Source: Toxonevra muliebris
Lineage: Eukaryota; Arthropoda; Insecta; Diptera; Pallopteridae
Assembly (NCBI GenBank): GCA_963691655.1
Contig: OY829326.1
Location: 52,817,776-52,881,775 of the forward strand
Reading direction: 5' to 3'
Length of the DNA stretch: 64,000 bases
Shown here in pieces: positions 46,560-56,975 of this stretch (position 1 is the stretch's first letter; every line of letters starts with the position of its first letter). The notes under the pieces were generated by a model, which was not told where the DNA came from, ran no database searches, and was given only the letters and a program-made list of their open reading frames with translations. The position numbers and the translations under genes were made by a program.

Positions 46560-47000
46560 AACAAAGTAAAACTTGAAATCGATAAACCTGGCACAGGTGA
46601 TTAGAAGAAAAAATTACTATTTCTCAAATTTTACAACAATATTTAAACGTCAGTGGCAATCGTTCTCAATTTTTGCTCAATTCCCAAAAACTTCTAAATT
46701 AGAACCTCTTGCGGCACTTATAACCATTATTTGATTTAAAAAACTGTTTTTTTATTATATTTGTATTTGTAAAGAGAAATAAACGGAGCTGAAGAACATG
46801 AACAAATTTTTGGTTTTTTTGAAAATTAAAAAAAATCACTGTTTATGGTCAAAATTTTGGTACTTTCGAGACCCTTTTGAAGCTAGAGATATTATTTAAT
46901 TTCAAAATTTTTTTTCACTTCTATTAATATAGATGAGTAGGAACTTATTACGCTTTTACTTTTCATCGTGTACTCTAAATTTTATTTTTTAAGAAAAAGT
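46560..47000 (+). repeat. Diverged dispersed repeat, member 1
   Basis: Matches 50120-50460 in order and orientation: AACCTCTTGCGGCAC/AACCTCTTACGGCAC, then TTTCGAGACCCTTTT/TTTCAAGACCATTTT, then an ATTATTTAATTTCAAA/ATTATCAGGTTTCAAA block, then TTCATCGTGT/TTTATCGTGT. Similarity is patchy, indicating an old family. Confidence 0.5.
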
Positions 47001-49179
47001 TTTTATTTATCTTGACTTAAGAATTACTTAAAATTTTAATTAACCAAAATAAATATTAATTTTAGTTAGCAATATCAACTATTTGATATTAATGAAGACA
47101 TTAATATATTGAAGAATTACATTTAACCCATTAAGGACGAACGGAAGCCAAAGTAGATAGATCAAGAAGTAACTTGAAAAAAAAACTGTTTTTGAACCGG
47201 GCTCAAGAACGGTTTAATTTTTCAATCAACTACTTACTACCGGCTGTAGTGATGAATCCATAACTTTTTTTTATTTTGGATTAGTTTTTTTAGTTTGTGT
47301 AAAAAAAAATATTTTTTTTAAATGCAGACATAAAAAAATTTAATTTCATTTTTTTTTTTTTTTCATTTAGTATTAGTAACTTTTAAATTTTTTTTCTATT
47401 TATTAATCAAGAACTCTTAATATTTTTATTAAATATCGAAAGCATTATGTTTTATATTTAACTATTTTAGTTTTGTTTTTGTAATTTCATATAAATTAAA
47501 AAAATATTAAAAAGAAATGCAGTAAGTTTAATGTGGAGAAAAAATGCCAGCGGCAGAGCGTTGCTACTTTTAAAAAAAAAGTTTATTTCATTGGCTTTAG
47601 ATTTAAATTCATTTGCACTGAACTACCAAAAAATGTTAAATTCCAGCAGATTTTGCTTGAATTTTCGGGAAATATTTTTACTTAGATCCAAAATAAATAA
47701 TCGATATTTAAAACTAACTCTGAAACATGAGAGAAAAAAAACAAAATAAAACAAACACGGAAGTAAGAGTCGGAAAAATAGTGACGCGCACTGTTTGTTG
47801 TTTCCTTTTGTTGTTGTTGTTGTTTCTATTACACTTTACTTCAGTTTTTGTGTTTGGTTTTTGGGTTTTTGTTTTTTGGTAACATTTTTGATAGACGAGA
47901 TATGCTTTTCGTAGCGCAGCGTCAAGAGAGAGCAATACAAAAGTTTAGAATGTATATATGTGTGTGTGTATGAATGTATATGCATGGAATAGATACTAGA
48001 AACAACAAAACATTTTCAAGTTCAAAATGCCGCTAGAAAATGAAATATTTTGCGCGCACATACACACACACATACGCACGCACTCATATCGATAAAAGAC
48101 GAACAAAAACAAGAACAGTTTAGTAACGCGTATTTCCATACAACAACAAAGAAATAGAGCAATAATGTAAGTTCACAAAAAGTTTTGCATATTCACGCAA
48201 TTCACAAAGGTTTGTTTCATTGCACATACACGCACAGTAAGTATATATTTTTGTATCTATGTGTGCGAGATTTTGAATTTAAGTCAAGTTTTATTTCATT
48301 AATTTTTCTTCTTGTTTTTCGTTCTAATTTTTTTTTTAGTTTTTTTTCCAACACCCTCTACTAATCACAGTTCCACACTAGCACACAAAATTATTGCGCC
48401 GCATGCACTTCATTCACTTCAAGCACTTGAAAAAATCTTTCTTTCTTTATTTTTGATGATGTTGTATCTTTTGTTTCAGGCATAGACTTTATTTCTTTGC
48501 TTTGTGTTTTGTGCTTTGTTTTTCTTCTTTGATTGCTAATCAAGCGCGCCAAATTAATTCGAACAAACAAACAAAAAAAAAAAACACTCCCACGAAAAAA
48601 CGCGCAACAAAAATCAAGAAACATTTTTGCCGGCAAAACGAAGAAAAAAAATCACCGAAAAATTTTCACATTTTCGTTTTCTACACAAGGAAAAAGTAAA
48701 GAATTCTTCTGCTATCCTCTTCCGCTACCTTCCGCCTTTTCCTCTTTCAGAGTCAAGTCAACAAGCAGAAGACGAAGACGACAAAGAAGAAGAAGAAGCA
48801 GAAGAAGACATCGTAGTAGAATAAAAAAGAAAAAACCAAGAATTTAAAATGGGTGAAAAAATAAGTAAAAAATATCTTTAGCGACAACGAAAAATTTGAA
48901 GCGCCACGAAACGCACCGAAAACGGCCAAAAAGATGAATATGTGCAAAAATCTTTTGCATACACTCAAGAACCTCGAAAACACGAAACGTCAACGACAAC
49001 GAGCAGCAACGACGACGACGACGACGTCGATGACGACAACGAGTAAAAAAACTTCAAAAAGTAATGAACAGAGAAAAAATTCACACACACAAAAAAAGCT
49101 AAAAAGAAACGACAGTATCCAAAAAATACAATGCAACAACAAAAATATATACGGGCGCGCGCTCCAACAAAAAGAAGAT

Positions 49180-49218
<39 letters not shown>

Positions 49219-49546
49219 TATTTATATATAGACAAATGCAGAGATAGCGAGCGTGCTATAGGTATGTATGTATACAATGATTTAACGAACAAAAAAATTA
49301 ATTCACGAACGATTGAACTCGTACCCGTACACCGTATTCGTGCTCGTGCTTCTACTCGGTAACGAGAGATGACAACGACAATGGCGATGATGACGAGAAA
49401 GTCGTGCACACAAGCTACAGTGGTGGCCAAGAATTTAGCACATAAATCTCATACTAGGTATTTAATATTCAGATATAATCCTCAGACTTGAATTTTTATT
49501 AACTAAACTCAATGTTTATTATGCGCCGTTACTTTAATCACTACTA
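47001..49546. other. Non-coding DNA, partly promoter/5'-UTR-like
   Basis: From 47001 to 47740 the sequence is AT-rich with nothing identified. From about 47750 to 49420 the texture changes: CpG-containing, CAA/GAA/GACGAC-rich sequence with alternating CA and TA microsatellites (for example (TA)n near 49187-49212). This texture is frequent around fly promoters and long 5' UTRs. Open frames in it (48533-48847, 48934-49362, 48990-49430 minus) are simple-sequence. No start site or exon could be fixed. Confidence 0.4.
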
Positions 49547-49816
49547 TATGATTTTAATGTAACACATAGGGAAAAAACTCATGCCTTTTTACCAAAGTCG
49601 ATTTGGGTAGATTTTTTTCTATGAAGTTGAAAAACTTAAGTAAAAACATCTAAGTTCATTGACAATGTTTCTAAGCTTAGGTATGATTTTAATATAACAC
49701 ATAGGGAAAAAACTTATGCCTTTTTACCTAAGTCGATTTGGGTAGATTTTTTTCTATGAAGTTGAAAAACTTAAGTAAAAACATCTAAGTTCATTGACAA
49801 TGTTTCTAAACTTAGG
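49547..49816 (+). repeat. Two-copy 135-bp tandem duplication
   Basis: Units at 49547-49681 and 49682-49816 differ at only a few bases (both contain TAACACATAGGGAAAAAAC and AAGTCGATTTGGGTAGATTT). The high identity implies a recent duplication. A long T-run follows at about 49846-49867. Confidence 0.9.
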
Positions 49817-50119
49817 TTTCCCTAAGTTAGACAATTGGGCAATTTTTTTTTTTTTTTTTTTTTTTTTGTTTTCGAGTTGACTTGTATACCCCACATTACA
49901 TTTTATAATATTATGAAAAATATAAGTTCATTCAGCAAACAGCTTAAGCAAAAAACAAACTAATTTGGAACTTACCGTGGACCTATGTCTTATAAAAATT
50001 CGACAAATTGCATTCAATAAATTATTTTCCCAAGCACTTAGGTAGAATCATACAAACTTTTACAATTTGCCCAGCTCAACTCAAGGAAGTTTTTTATTAA
50101 AACTATTAGGCTGGGAATG

Positions 50120-50645
50120 AACAAGGTTCCTTTAGCTGAATTTCTAAAAACTTACAAGCTTTGAACCTCTTACGGCACCAATAAACATTAGGCGATTTCA
50201 AGGAGTAATTACAGAGCTATAGAATTTGAAAAAATGTTTGGCCAACAAATTTTAAAAAATCGTAATTTGTTGTTACAATTTCGAAACTTTCAAGACCATT
50301 TTTAAACCTTAAAATATTATCAGGTTTCAAAGTTTTGTTTCCACATCTGTTTATTTGGAAAAGTAGACACTTCTTCTGTTCATCTGGATAAATAGACACT
50401 TAATTAAACAGTTACATTTTGATTTGATGCCATTCTTGGCTATTTATCGTGTCCCAAAAAAATAGCTTAGCGATTTTGTAAGTCACTGTACATTTCTTAA
50501 AGTTGTTGATTGATCTGAAACTATAGGTGCACTAGTAAAAAAACACAAAAACATTTTTAACTAAGCTTCTTGACTAATTTTAATTTGAAAAAAATTACTT
50601 AATGTGAACTGCCAAATTTGGAAGAAATTTGCAACAATTTTGAAG
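50120..50645 (+). repeat. Diverged dispersed repeat, member 2
   Basis: The 5' part (to about 50460) matches 46560-47000. The 3' part at 50600-50645 (TGTGAACTGCCAAATTTGGA and following bases) is found inverted at 21550-21610. Together with the shared ATTAGGCT-GAATGAACAA words this suggests one family of at least three copies in the window. The class is unknown. Confidence 0.5.
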
Positions 50646-50844
50646 TTATGTGAAAACTTGAACCAATTGGAAAATAAGTGGATAGGATGAGTCTAATCGT
50701 TTGCATACGGTGCTTTTCTTTGTGGCGCTTACTAATATTTTTTCTTCTTTTCTATTACTTTTCTAACCACTTTACCTACTACTTTCTACTACCCCCTCTA
50801 AAATTTAAAAATTACAAAATGAGTAATTTGATTTTAGTAAAATA

Positions 50845-51553
50845 CCACCTTGATCAAAAAGTTCACGGAATTTATTCAGAAAATTAAAAATAAAAGTTCA
50901 TTCATCTAAATCTATATTGTCCCCTTCAAAATAATCCCAATCGACTGCAACATACTTATGTCAGCGCTTAATCCAATCCTCGAAACATTTTTTATTTTCA
51001 GTTTTCGGTATGTCCAACAGTGCATTCTGCAATTTTTTCATTACTTCCTCTCGGCTGCTGAAACGCGTTCCCCGTAATGGTTTTTTAACTCGATTGAACA
51101 GAAAGAGGTTTAAAATTACGAATAATGATGGCACTGTGCGACTGTGCGTTATCATGGTGCAAAATCCACGAATTTTCTGTTCACAATTCTAATCTCTTTC
51201 GGCGAATTGCTTCACGCAAATTCTCATAACGCCCAAATAATACTCTCTGATGGTTAATTTGCGGTTATTGATCAAAACTTTTCCAACATTTTTAACGTTC
51301 GCGCACCATTTAATCCGTTTTTTACACAAAATTTAATACAATACAATTCAATAAAATTGTAAAAAATCGCCAACACTCACAGAGATAGATGTACTCTTGG
51401 CTACGTAACTTTTGCCAAGCCAATGTCAAGCTATGACGCTAAGTTTTAGAGGGAATATCAACAACAGATGTACTAACTTAACAAACAGAACTCAAATCGG
51501 AACGGTGGGAGCGCCACATGGTGGTTATTCCGGGAACTTTTTGATCAAGATGG
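50845..51553 (-). mobile_element. mariner element, internally deleted
   Basis: Terminal inverted repeats are CCACCTTGATCAAAAAGTTC (left) and CCATCTTGATCAAAAAGTTC (right, reverse-complemented), extending to about 27 bp, with TA on both outer sides as expected for mariner target duplications. The length is about 709 bp, against roughly 1.3 kb for full mariners. Transposase fragments lie on the minus strand. NVGKVLINNRKLTIREYYL (51280-51224) is a DNA-binding-domain piece. LREAIRRKR is fused to ENSWILHHDNAQSHSA (about 51185-51138), which holds the second catalytic Asp. Then come RVKKPLRGTRFSSREEV and DIPKTENKKCFEDWIKR (51100-50961), ending at a TGA where the family has Trp. The middle of the protein, with the first catalytic Asp, and the segment that should hold the third Asp are missing, so it is inactive; the TIRs might still be mobilised in trans. 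Confidence 0.92.
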
Positions 51554-51555
51554 TA

Positions 51556-54500
51556 TCACAGGAAAATAGTAGTAGAAACAAACAAAAGTCTTCACAAACT
51601 TTTAAAAATAGTTTTAATAAACAAAAGTCTTTAAAGACTCTTATAATTTTACTTTTTATATATTTAAAATAAAAGCTATTTAGTAAGAGTTTAAATTAAA
51701 AGTTTAAAAATAAAGATATTTCGAAACTCTTACTTCTGATCATCACTTTTAACTCATATGAAATAAAAGTTTATTATATTATTATAGTAACTATTATTTT
51801 GAAGACTTTTTAATAAAAATTTCATATTCTGATTGAAACTGAATATCCAAAAGTCATAGCGTGGTATTCCAAAGCGAAACTACGGGGCTTTCTGAATGTT
51901 ATCCAAAATATGAGCAGTAGATTTAAAATATGAGGATTATCTAATTAAAAAAATTGGGGAGTAAAGTTTTTTGTTTAACGGATTTATCAAAACGATTAAC
52001 AGTTCTGATACATTTTCTTATAGATACGAGATATAATTACAAATTGTAAGCCATATTAATTATATACTTAAGCATAAAAATAAATGAATAAATAACGTCA
52101 ACCTGATAATAACAACATAAAATAGATGTTCCGAAATAGATGTGCTAAACACATGTCCACCACTGTATATGCGAGGCAGGCACAAAAGCAATAACAACAA
52201 GAACAGCCCAACAAAAAAAAGACTTCAATTTCTCTTTTGAAATAAAACTCCATGCACATTCACACTTACAAATACACAATCAAAAACAAAGGCGCGCACG
52301 TCGTACATATGTATATGAAGCCGAAGAATATATGCATGTAAGTGCTAAAAGCCCCCAGAGCGCAACACAAAACTCCACCAACAACAACACTACTAAAACT
52401 CTCACAAACGCATACACAAAGCAACGGCGAAGTAGCAGCAAAGTTTCTCACCAAAAAAATAACAAAAACTCCAGAGTATACACTCAAGACCAACCCAAAG
52501 TAAACTCATAAAATAAAAAAAACAACTTGTAAAGAAAATATACGTACTATGTGAGAGTATAGCAAACCATGCTCAAGTGCGCCGCTCACATATGCACAGG
52601 CACAAGTGTGTGTGTGTGTGTGTGCAAAATGTGCTCCCAAAAAACTGAAATGTTAAATGAAAAAACACGAACCGTGTCAGCCCTTCCGAACGGATTAAAT
52701 GTAAACGATGTACTGAAAGTGCAGTGCAACAAAAAAAATAAAGAGTCGTTGAGCGTTGATTCCCACAAATACAACAACTGCAACGCCAATAACAACAACA
52801 AAAGCAAAGTTAGCATGAGCAAACGAGCACATTGGGGGATAGAGCAATGAAAATGTGTAGCGGCGTATACATGCATATATGTGTGAATGTATGCATACAT
52901 ACATATACATATACAAACATCTATTTTCAAATGAGCGAAATATCTCTTTTGTAAAGCTGCAGTAGCAGCAACAGCAAATACATACTTACATACAGACAAT
53001 ATGTATATGAAAATTATAGATAAATACTTTGTCTAGATAGATACATATATTGAATGCACTTGAGATACAAAAAGTTTTTAATATTGTGCTTGTTGTTGTT
53101 GGTAATTTTAATTTAGGTTGTTTGTTTTATTGTTGTTTTTGCTGATGCTGCTGAACAGATGAAATCTTTATTTGAACGCGCTCGCTCACTCATGAAATAT
53201 GTAATCCCAAGAGAAAGGTCTATAGATATTTGTGCGTGCAAATGCGAGTATCTATTCACTGTATAACGCAAAAATTTACCCACTCTTCCCCCGCAACAGT
53301 TCCAAATGTTGCAAAATCAAAAGAGTGTACATATTTTATAGTTTTATGCATATTTTCTTTTGTGCTCTTTCATTTATTGAGCGCGCAAAAATTTACTCCC
53401 GCAATCACTTCAGTAATAATGATAATAATCATGATGAGACAACGGTGACGATGACGACGACGACGGCAAAGATAACGACTCCTTACTTATTATAGAGGAT
53501 AACTCTCCTTCTTCTACTCAAGAGCACATACTACACTCAAACTCTTCTTCTCCCGCGCGCACCCCCAGCTTTGCTTTAAACCGGCTTTGCCTATACACAA
53601 CACTACTTCCCTTTCATGCATACATACATACCATATGTAGGTATGTGTGGTTCTCTCATAAGTACATACATATAGATATTTGAGAGAAGAAAGGGCAACA
53701 TTTTTTATTCATACATACATACATACGTACATGAATGCATGCATAATGCATGCATGTGCAGTAAGTAGTTGTGTATGTATATGTTTTAGTTTTACTCTTG
53801 TGCATGTGTGTTTGTACGTATGTATGTGTGTATGCATGCATGCATATAGAGCTTCCTTGTGTTGTGTGTTGTGCTGTAATTCGCTTCGCCGCTTCGTGTA
53901 TTATGAGCCAATTTTATTTTTGTCGCTTTAATTAAAATGCGTTGTTGTAAATATGTGAAATTCTTTTTTGTTTTTTCAGGCGTTTTAGTTTTTGCTTTTC
54001 TTCAAATGTCACTCTATTGGTAAAAAGGAAAGTATTTATACACTTATCAGTATCACGCCAAATAGTATCTGCATATCTGCATTTATTATACATCATATAT
54101 ATTATTATTATTTTTTTTTTTTTTTTTGCGAAAAGCTGATTCTATTCAGATTATATTTTATCAATTATTTCAATTTCTAATAATAAAATATTAACAAAAA
54201 GAACAACAACGAAAATGTCTGAGCTGTTTCGTTTTATTGTATCCCAAGGCTTGCAGGGAAAGAGATTGAGTAAGGTAAACATAGTGAAGTAGAGCATATA
54301 CTCAGGGAAAATACCATCATCTCAATCAAATAGTTAAAATTAATTAAAAAGAAAACTATTATAACAATCCGAAGCTCTTATTAATCCCAGCGATAAAACT
54401 AAAACTAGTGGATGATAATCGCCAACGACTCGTTAGCAATTCATCGTTCATGGGTCGATAAGACACGCAGAAGACCCATAAAAGAGTAGGTTAGACCCCA

Positions 54501-54719
54501 CTATTAGCGAATACTTAAACGAACCGTGCCGCTTGTGCTACAATACACATATATCTAAAATATATTCTCTTAGAGCTTCCTCGTTGTTGCGGGTAAATTG
54601 AGAAAGTTAATGTAGCTTAGGGTAGCTGTTAAAGGGATTTTTGATTCATAGTTTCAAATTTTATCTTTTCTTATAAATATCCCGCAGTCTTTCAAAAATA
54701 CTGAACTTAGTCATTTGCA
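51556..54719. other. Low-complexity host-like non-coding DNA
   Basis: AT-rich to about 52150, then CA/CAA/TG-rich sequence with CATACATACATA strings to about 53900. An ORF at 52569-52850 contains a less repetitive stretch (MLNEKTRTVSALPNGLNVND, then NKKNKESLSVDSHKYNN) and could be an N-terminal exon, but it has no recognised domain or clear splice donor. ORFs around 53230-53931 come from simple repeats. From 54190 to 54719 nothing could be supported. Confidence 0.4.
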
Positions 54720-55190
54720 CATTAGAGTGGTTCTTAGGCATATGGGGGAAATTTTTTATACATTGTTTTTACTCTACGCCCCCTAATTTTGTTCCTTTAT
54801 GTGAAATATGTAAACTGTGAAAGTTTCAGGCAACAATATTTAAATTTAAACGTGCCTCCTCGGACTCAAAGTTTATATGTGAAAAACACTTCCGTATTAT
54901 CAAATAGTCCAGTCAGTAGAGTAAAAAATCCACCAAAAGTTCATAATAATAATAATTTGAGATTTTTTTTCAGTAATTGTTAGTGGGGGTATAATAGATG
55001 GAAAAACCAATATATATATAACAATAAAAATAATAATTTAAATTTAAATTTTTTGAAGCCGAGGAGGCACGTTTAAATATAAATATTTTTGTCTGAAACT
55101 TTTACAGCTTACATTATTAGCATAAAGGAACAAAATTAGTGGGCGTATGGAAAAATATTCCAAACTTAAAATTTAAGGACCACTCTAATG
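54720..55190. mobile_element. Foldback MITE with ~145-bp inverted arms
   Basis: The left arm begins CATTAGAGTGGTTCTTAGG and the right arm reverse-complemented begins CATTAGAGTGGTCCTTAAA. Both share TAATTTTGTTCCTTTATG, AAAGTTTCAGRCAA and AAACGTGCCTCCTCGG further in, so the arms span about 145 bp with patchy divergence. If the terminus is GAGTGG, TA flanks both ends, pointing to a Tc1/mariner-type MITE. The loop is AT-rich and non-coding. Confidence 0.75.
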
Positions 55191-55319
55191 TACATACGTA
55201 TGGAAAGAAACGAGGGTCTCTGAAATTGCTGTAGTGAGCATTTACTCTTGAGATATGTGCAGTGAAGTGTATGGAACCCCACACAAAACATAAGTTTTTT
55301 TTTTAGACCCTTTGTAAAA

Positions 55320-56000
55320 ATTAAACTAGGAATAATTTATGATGATATCCAATTTTATAGTGACACTTAAAAAGTAGGTGATCGACGGTTCCTTTATCGC
55401 TTCTTTCGTTGCGGCAGTGGGCATTAAAGAGGATGCCTATTTTGGCTGCATGAACACCTATTGGCCAATGGCCTGTACTAATAACAGTTAGTCTTACTAC
55501 ATTAGTTCGGGTTCTGGTGAGTAGATTATTGGTTCTTTTCAACACCGTAACAGAACCTGAATTTCTTTGTTATTTTGTATGTCTGTATGCCCTCGCATCT
55601 GAGGTTGGCTTTATGTTAGAAATGTCTTCGTATTTTCGTCTGAGCCTATTTTACCGGAATGAGAACCTGTTCCACTAGCGAGGATTGTTGAGAGGATCCT
55701 TGGTTAGCAAGTGCATCAGCTCTAACGTTTCTTTCAATGTTTCTATGACCAGGAACTCATATGAGGGATGTGTTAGCTATGGTTCCTAGTCTAGAGAGGT
55801 GCTTCTAGCACTGTCTGGCCCATTTGGATTTGGCAATAAGTGAGCTTAAAGCATTGGTCGCGACTTGGCTATCAGAGAGTGCTTTGATGTTTTTGTATGT
55901 TATATCTTAAGATTCTAAGATACGTGACGCCTCTGAATTGCTATAACTTCTGTCTGGAAGAAGTTGGTATTGTTTGAGAGGCTATGGGATTGAGATATAC
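55320..56000 (-). pseudogene. LINE remnant: RNase H domain and C-terminus
   Basis: Minus-strand pieces in order are FFQTEVIAIQ (about 55965), ALSDSQVATNALSSLI (about 55890-55840), IWVPGHRNIERNVRADALAN (about 55767-55708) and, in another frame, STGHWPIGVHAAKIGILFNA with CRNERSDKGTVDHLLFKC (55480-55350). These are the RNase H metal-binding Glu, Asp and GH...AD blocks plus the Cys/His tail of a LOA/I-like LINE. GNE of the last block is changed to RNV, and there are several stops and frameshifts. The RT is absent. Its motifs differ from the three other LINE remnants here, so it is a separate family. Confidence 0.8.
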
Positions 56001-56007
56001 TCAACGG

Positions 56008-56400
56008 TTAATTTCTTAAAAAAACGTTGGACTTAGGTAATTTGACCTTGGCTGACGCCAATTACTTTTTGGTTAGAAATATTTTCCTCAAAGACTGTTT
56101 GTTGCTTTTTTATCGGTAAATCCCAACATTTTTTATATTTTTTCCAGTAAAAGAAAAAAAAAAAAAATTTCAGTTTTTCGAAGATTAATTTCTGGGAAAA
56201 AGTTGGACTTAGACGGTTTTGACCTACTTTTGATGGAGAATATTTTTTCCGAAGAATGTTTATTATCTTTTCCAACAATTAAAACAGTACAAAGGATTTA
56301 TAAAAAAAAAAAATTTTTTCAAGGGCTGCTTTCTTAAAAGAAGTTGGAGCTAGGTAATTTTGACCTTGGCTGCTCCCAATTACTCTTCGATGGGGAACAT
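56008..56400 (+). repeat. Three diverged tandem units of 144-176 bp
   Basis: Each unit starts with a TTAATTTCTT-like word, then a GTTGGACTTAGG/GTTGGAGCTAGG block and TTTTGACC, at about 56008, 56184 and 56328. ATGGGGAACATTTTTT-like blocks follow in each. Identity between units is moderate. Confidence 0.6.
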
Positions 56401-56439
56401 TTTTTACCAAAACCTAATGATAAGTTTCGCGTCCGTTTA

Positions 56440-56546
56440 AATATATTCCAATAAAAATGAACTTTTAACTTTTAATTTCTTCATAATTCTAAAAATTCTT
56501 ATAATAAAAAGAAATACTGACCTTTTCTAATATTTCGCAATAAAAA
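56440..56546 (+). repeat. Direct repeat flanking a SINE-containing segment, left copy
   Basis: The segment ending TACTGACCTTTTCTAATATT recurs at 58282-58385 in the same orientation with few differences over about 105 bp. The 1.7 kb between them contains two SINEs. Confidence 0.85.
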
Positions 56547-56568
56547 AAGGTATAGTTATATATATATC

Positions 56569-56778
56569 TTTCATCCAGAAGGTTGCGGGTTCGATTCCCG
56601 TCTTGGTCTGGTGGTTAATTCTCATAAACTTCTTATATTCACTATCGATATGAAGTGGATGAGAATTATAAGAATGTGTACAAGTACACACACCTTGATT
56701 GGTAATGGCAAAACACCGAGCTGATAAAAAATTGCCACATAGCCGTTCGGAATCGGCATTAAACTGTGGGTCCTACCA
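56569..56778 (+). mobile_element. tRNA-derived SINE, 5'- and 3'-truncated copy 3
   Basis: Starts inside the tRNA-like head, keeping the B-box GGTTCGATTCC, and follows the body of the SINE at 6094-6410 (reverse-complemented) through TTCGGAATCGGCATTAAACT. It stops at GGGTCCTACC, where a different SINE begins. The A-box part and the GGTTA-type tail are missing. No target duplication was found. Confidence 0.8.
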
Positions 56779-56975
56779 TCGCCACTGAGGTCTAGTGGCA
56801 GAGTGCCAGACTCTTGTTTCTGGAGACCCGAGTTCGATTCTCGGCTTGGGCATGTTTTTTATCTATCTTCTTTCTCTCTTCCTTTCTTTCTTTCTTGGGG
56901 CTTTGGTACAATAGATCTTATAGGTCGCAATGCCTGACTTTCGAGTCGTTCTTTCTTCAAATAATAATAATAATC
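56779..56975 (+). mobile_element. Second tRNA-derived SINE family, (AAT)n tail
   Basis: A tRNA-like head (56781-56852) has A-box-like GTCTAGTGGCAGAGTG, anticodon stem CCAGA/TCTGG with an 8-nt loop, and B-box GAGTTCGATTCTC. A pyrimidine-rich body of about 50 nt follows. The 3' end is GTACAATAGATCTTATAGG, then TCGCAATGC, an insert and an (AAT)n tail (about 56959-56974). This 3' end matches the LINE tail at 45237-45290, so the SINE probably uses that LINE's enzymes. It directly abuts the truncated first-family SINE, either by nested insertion or as a composite. Confidence 0.8.

Noticed and set aside
48934..49362. 142-codon ORF with Thr-, Tyr/Ile-rich segments
   Set aside because: The sequence is driven by ACGACG and TATATA repeats; the frame on the opposite strand is equally long.
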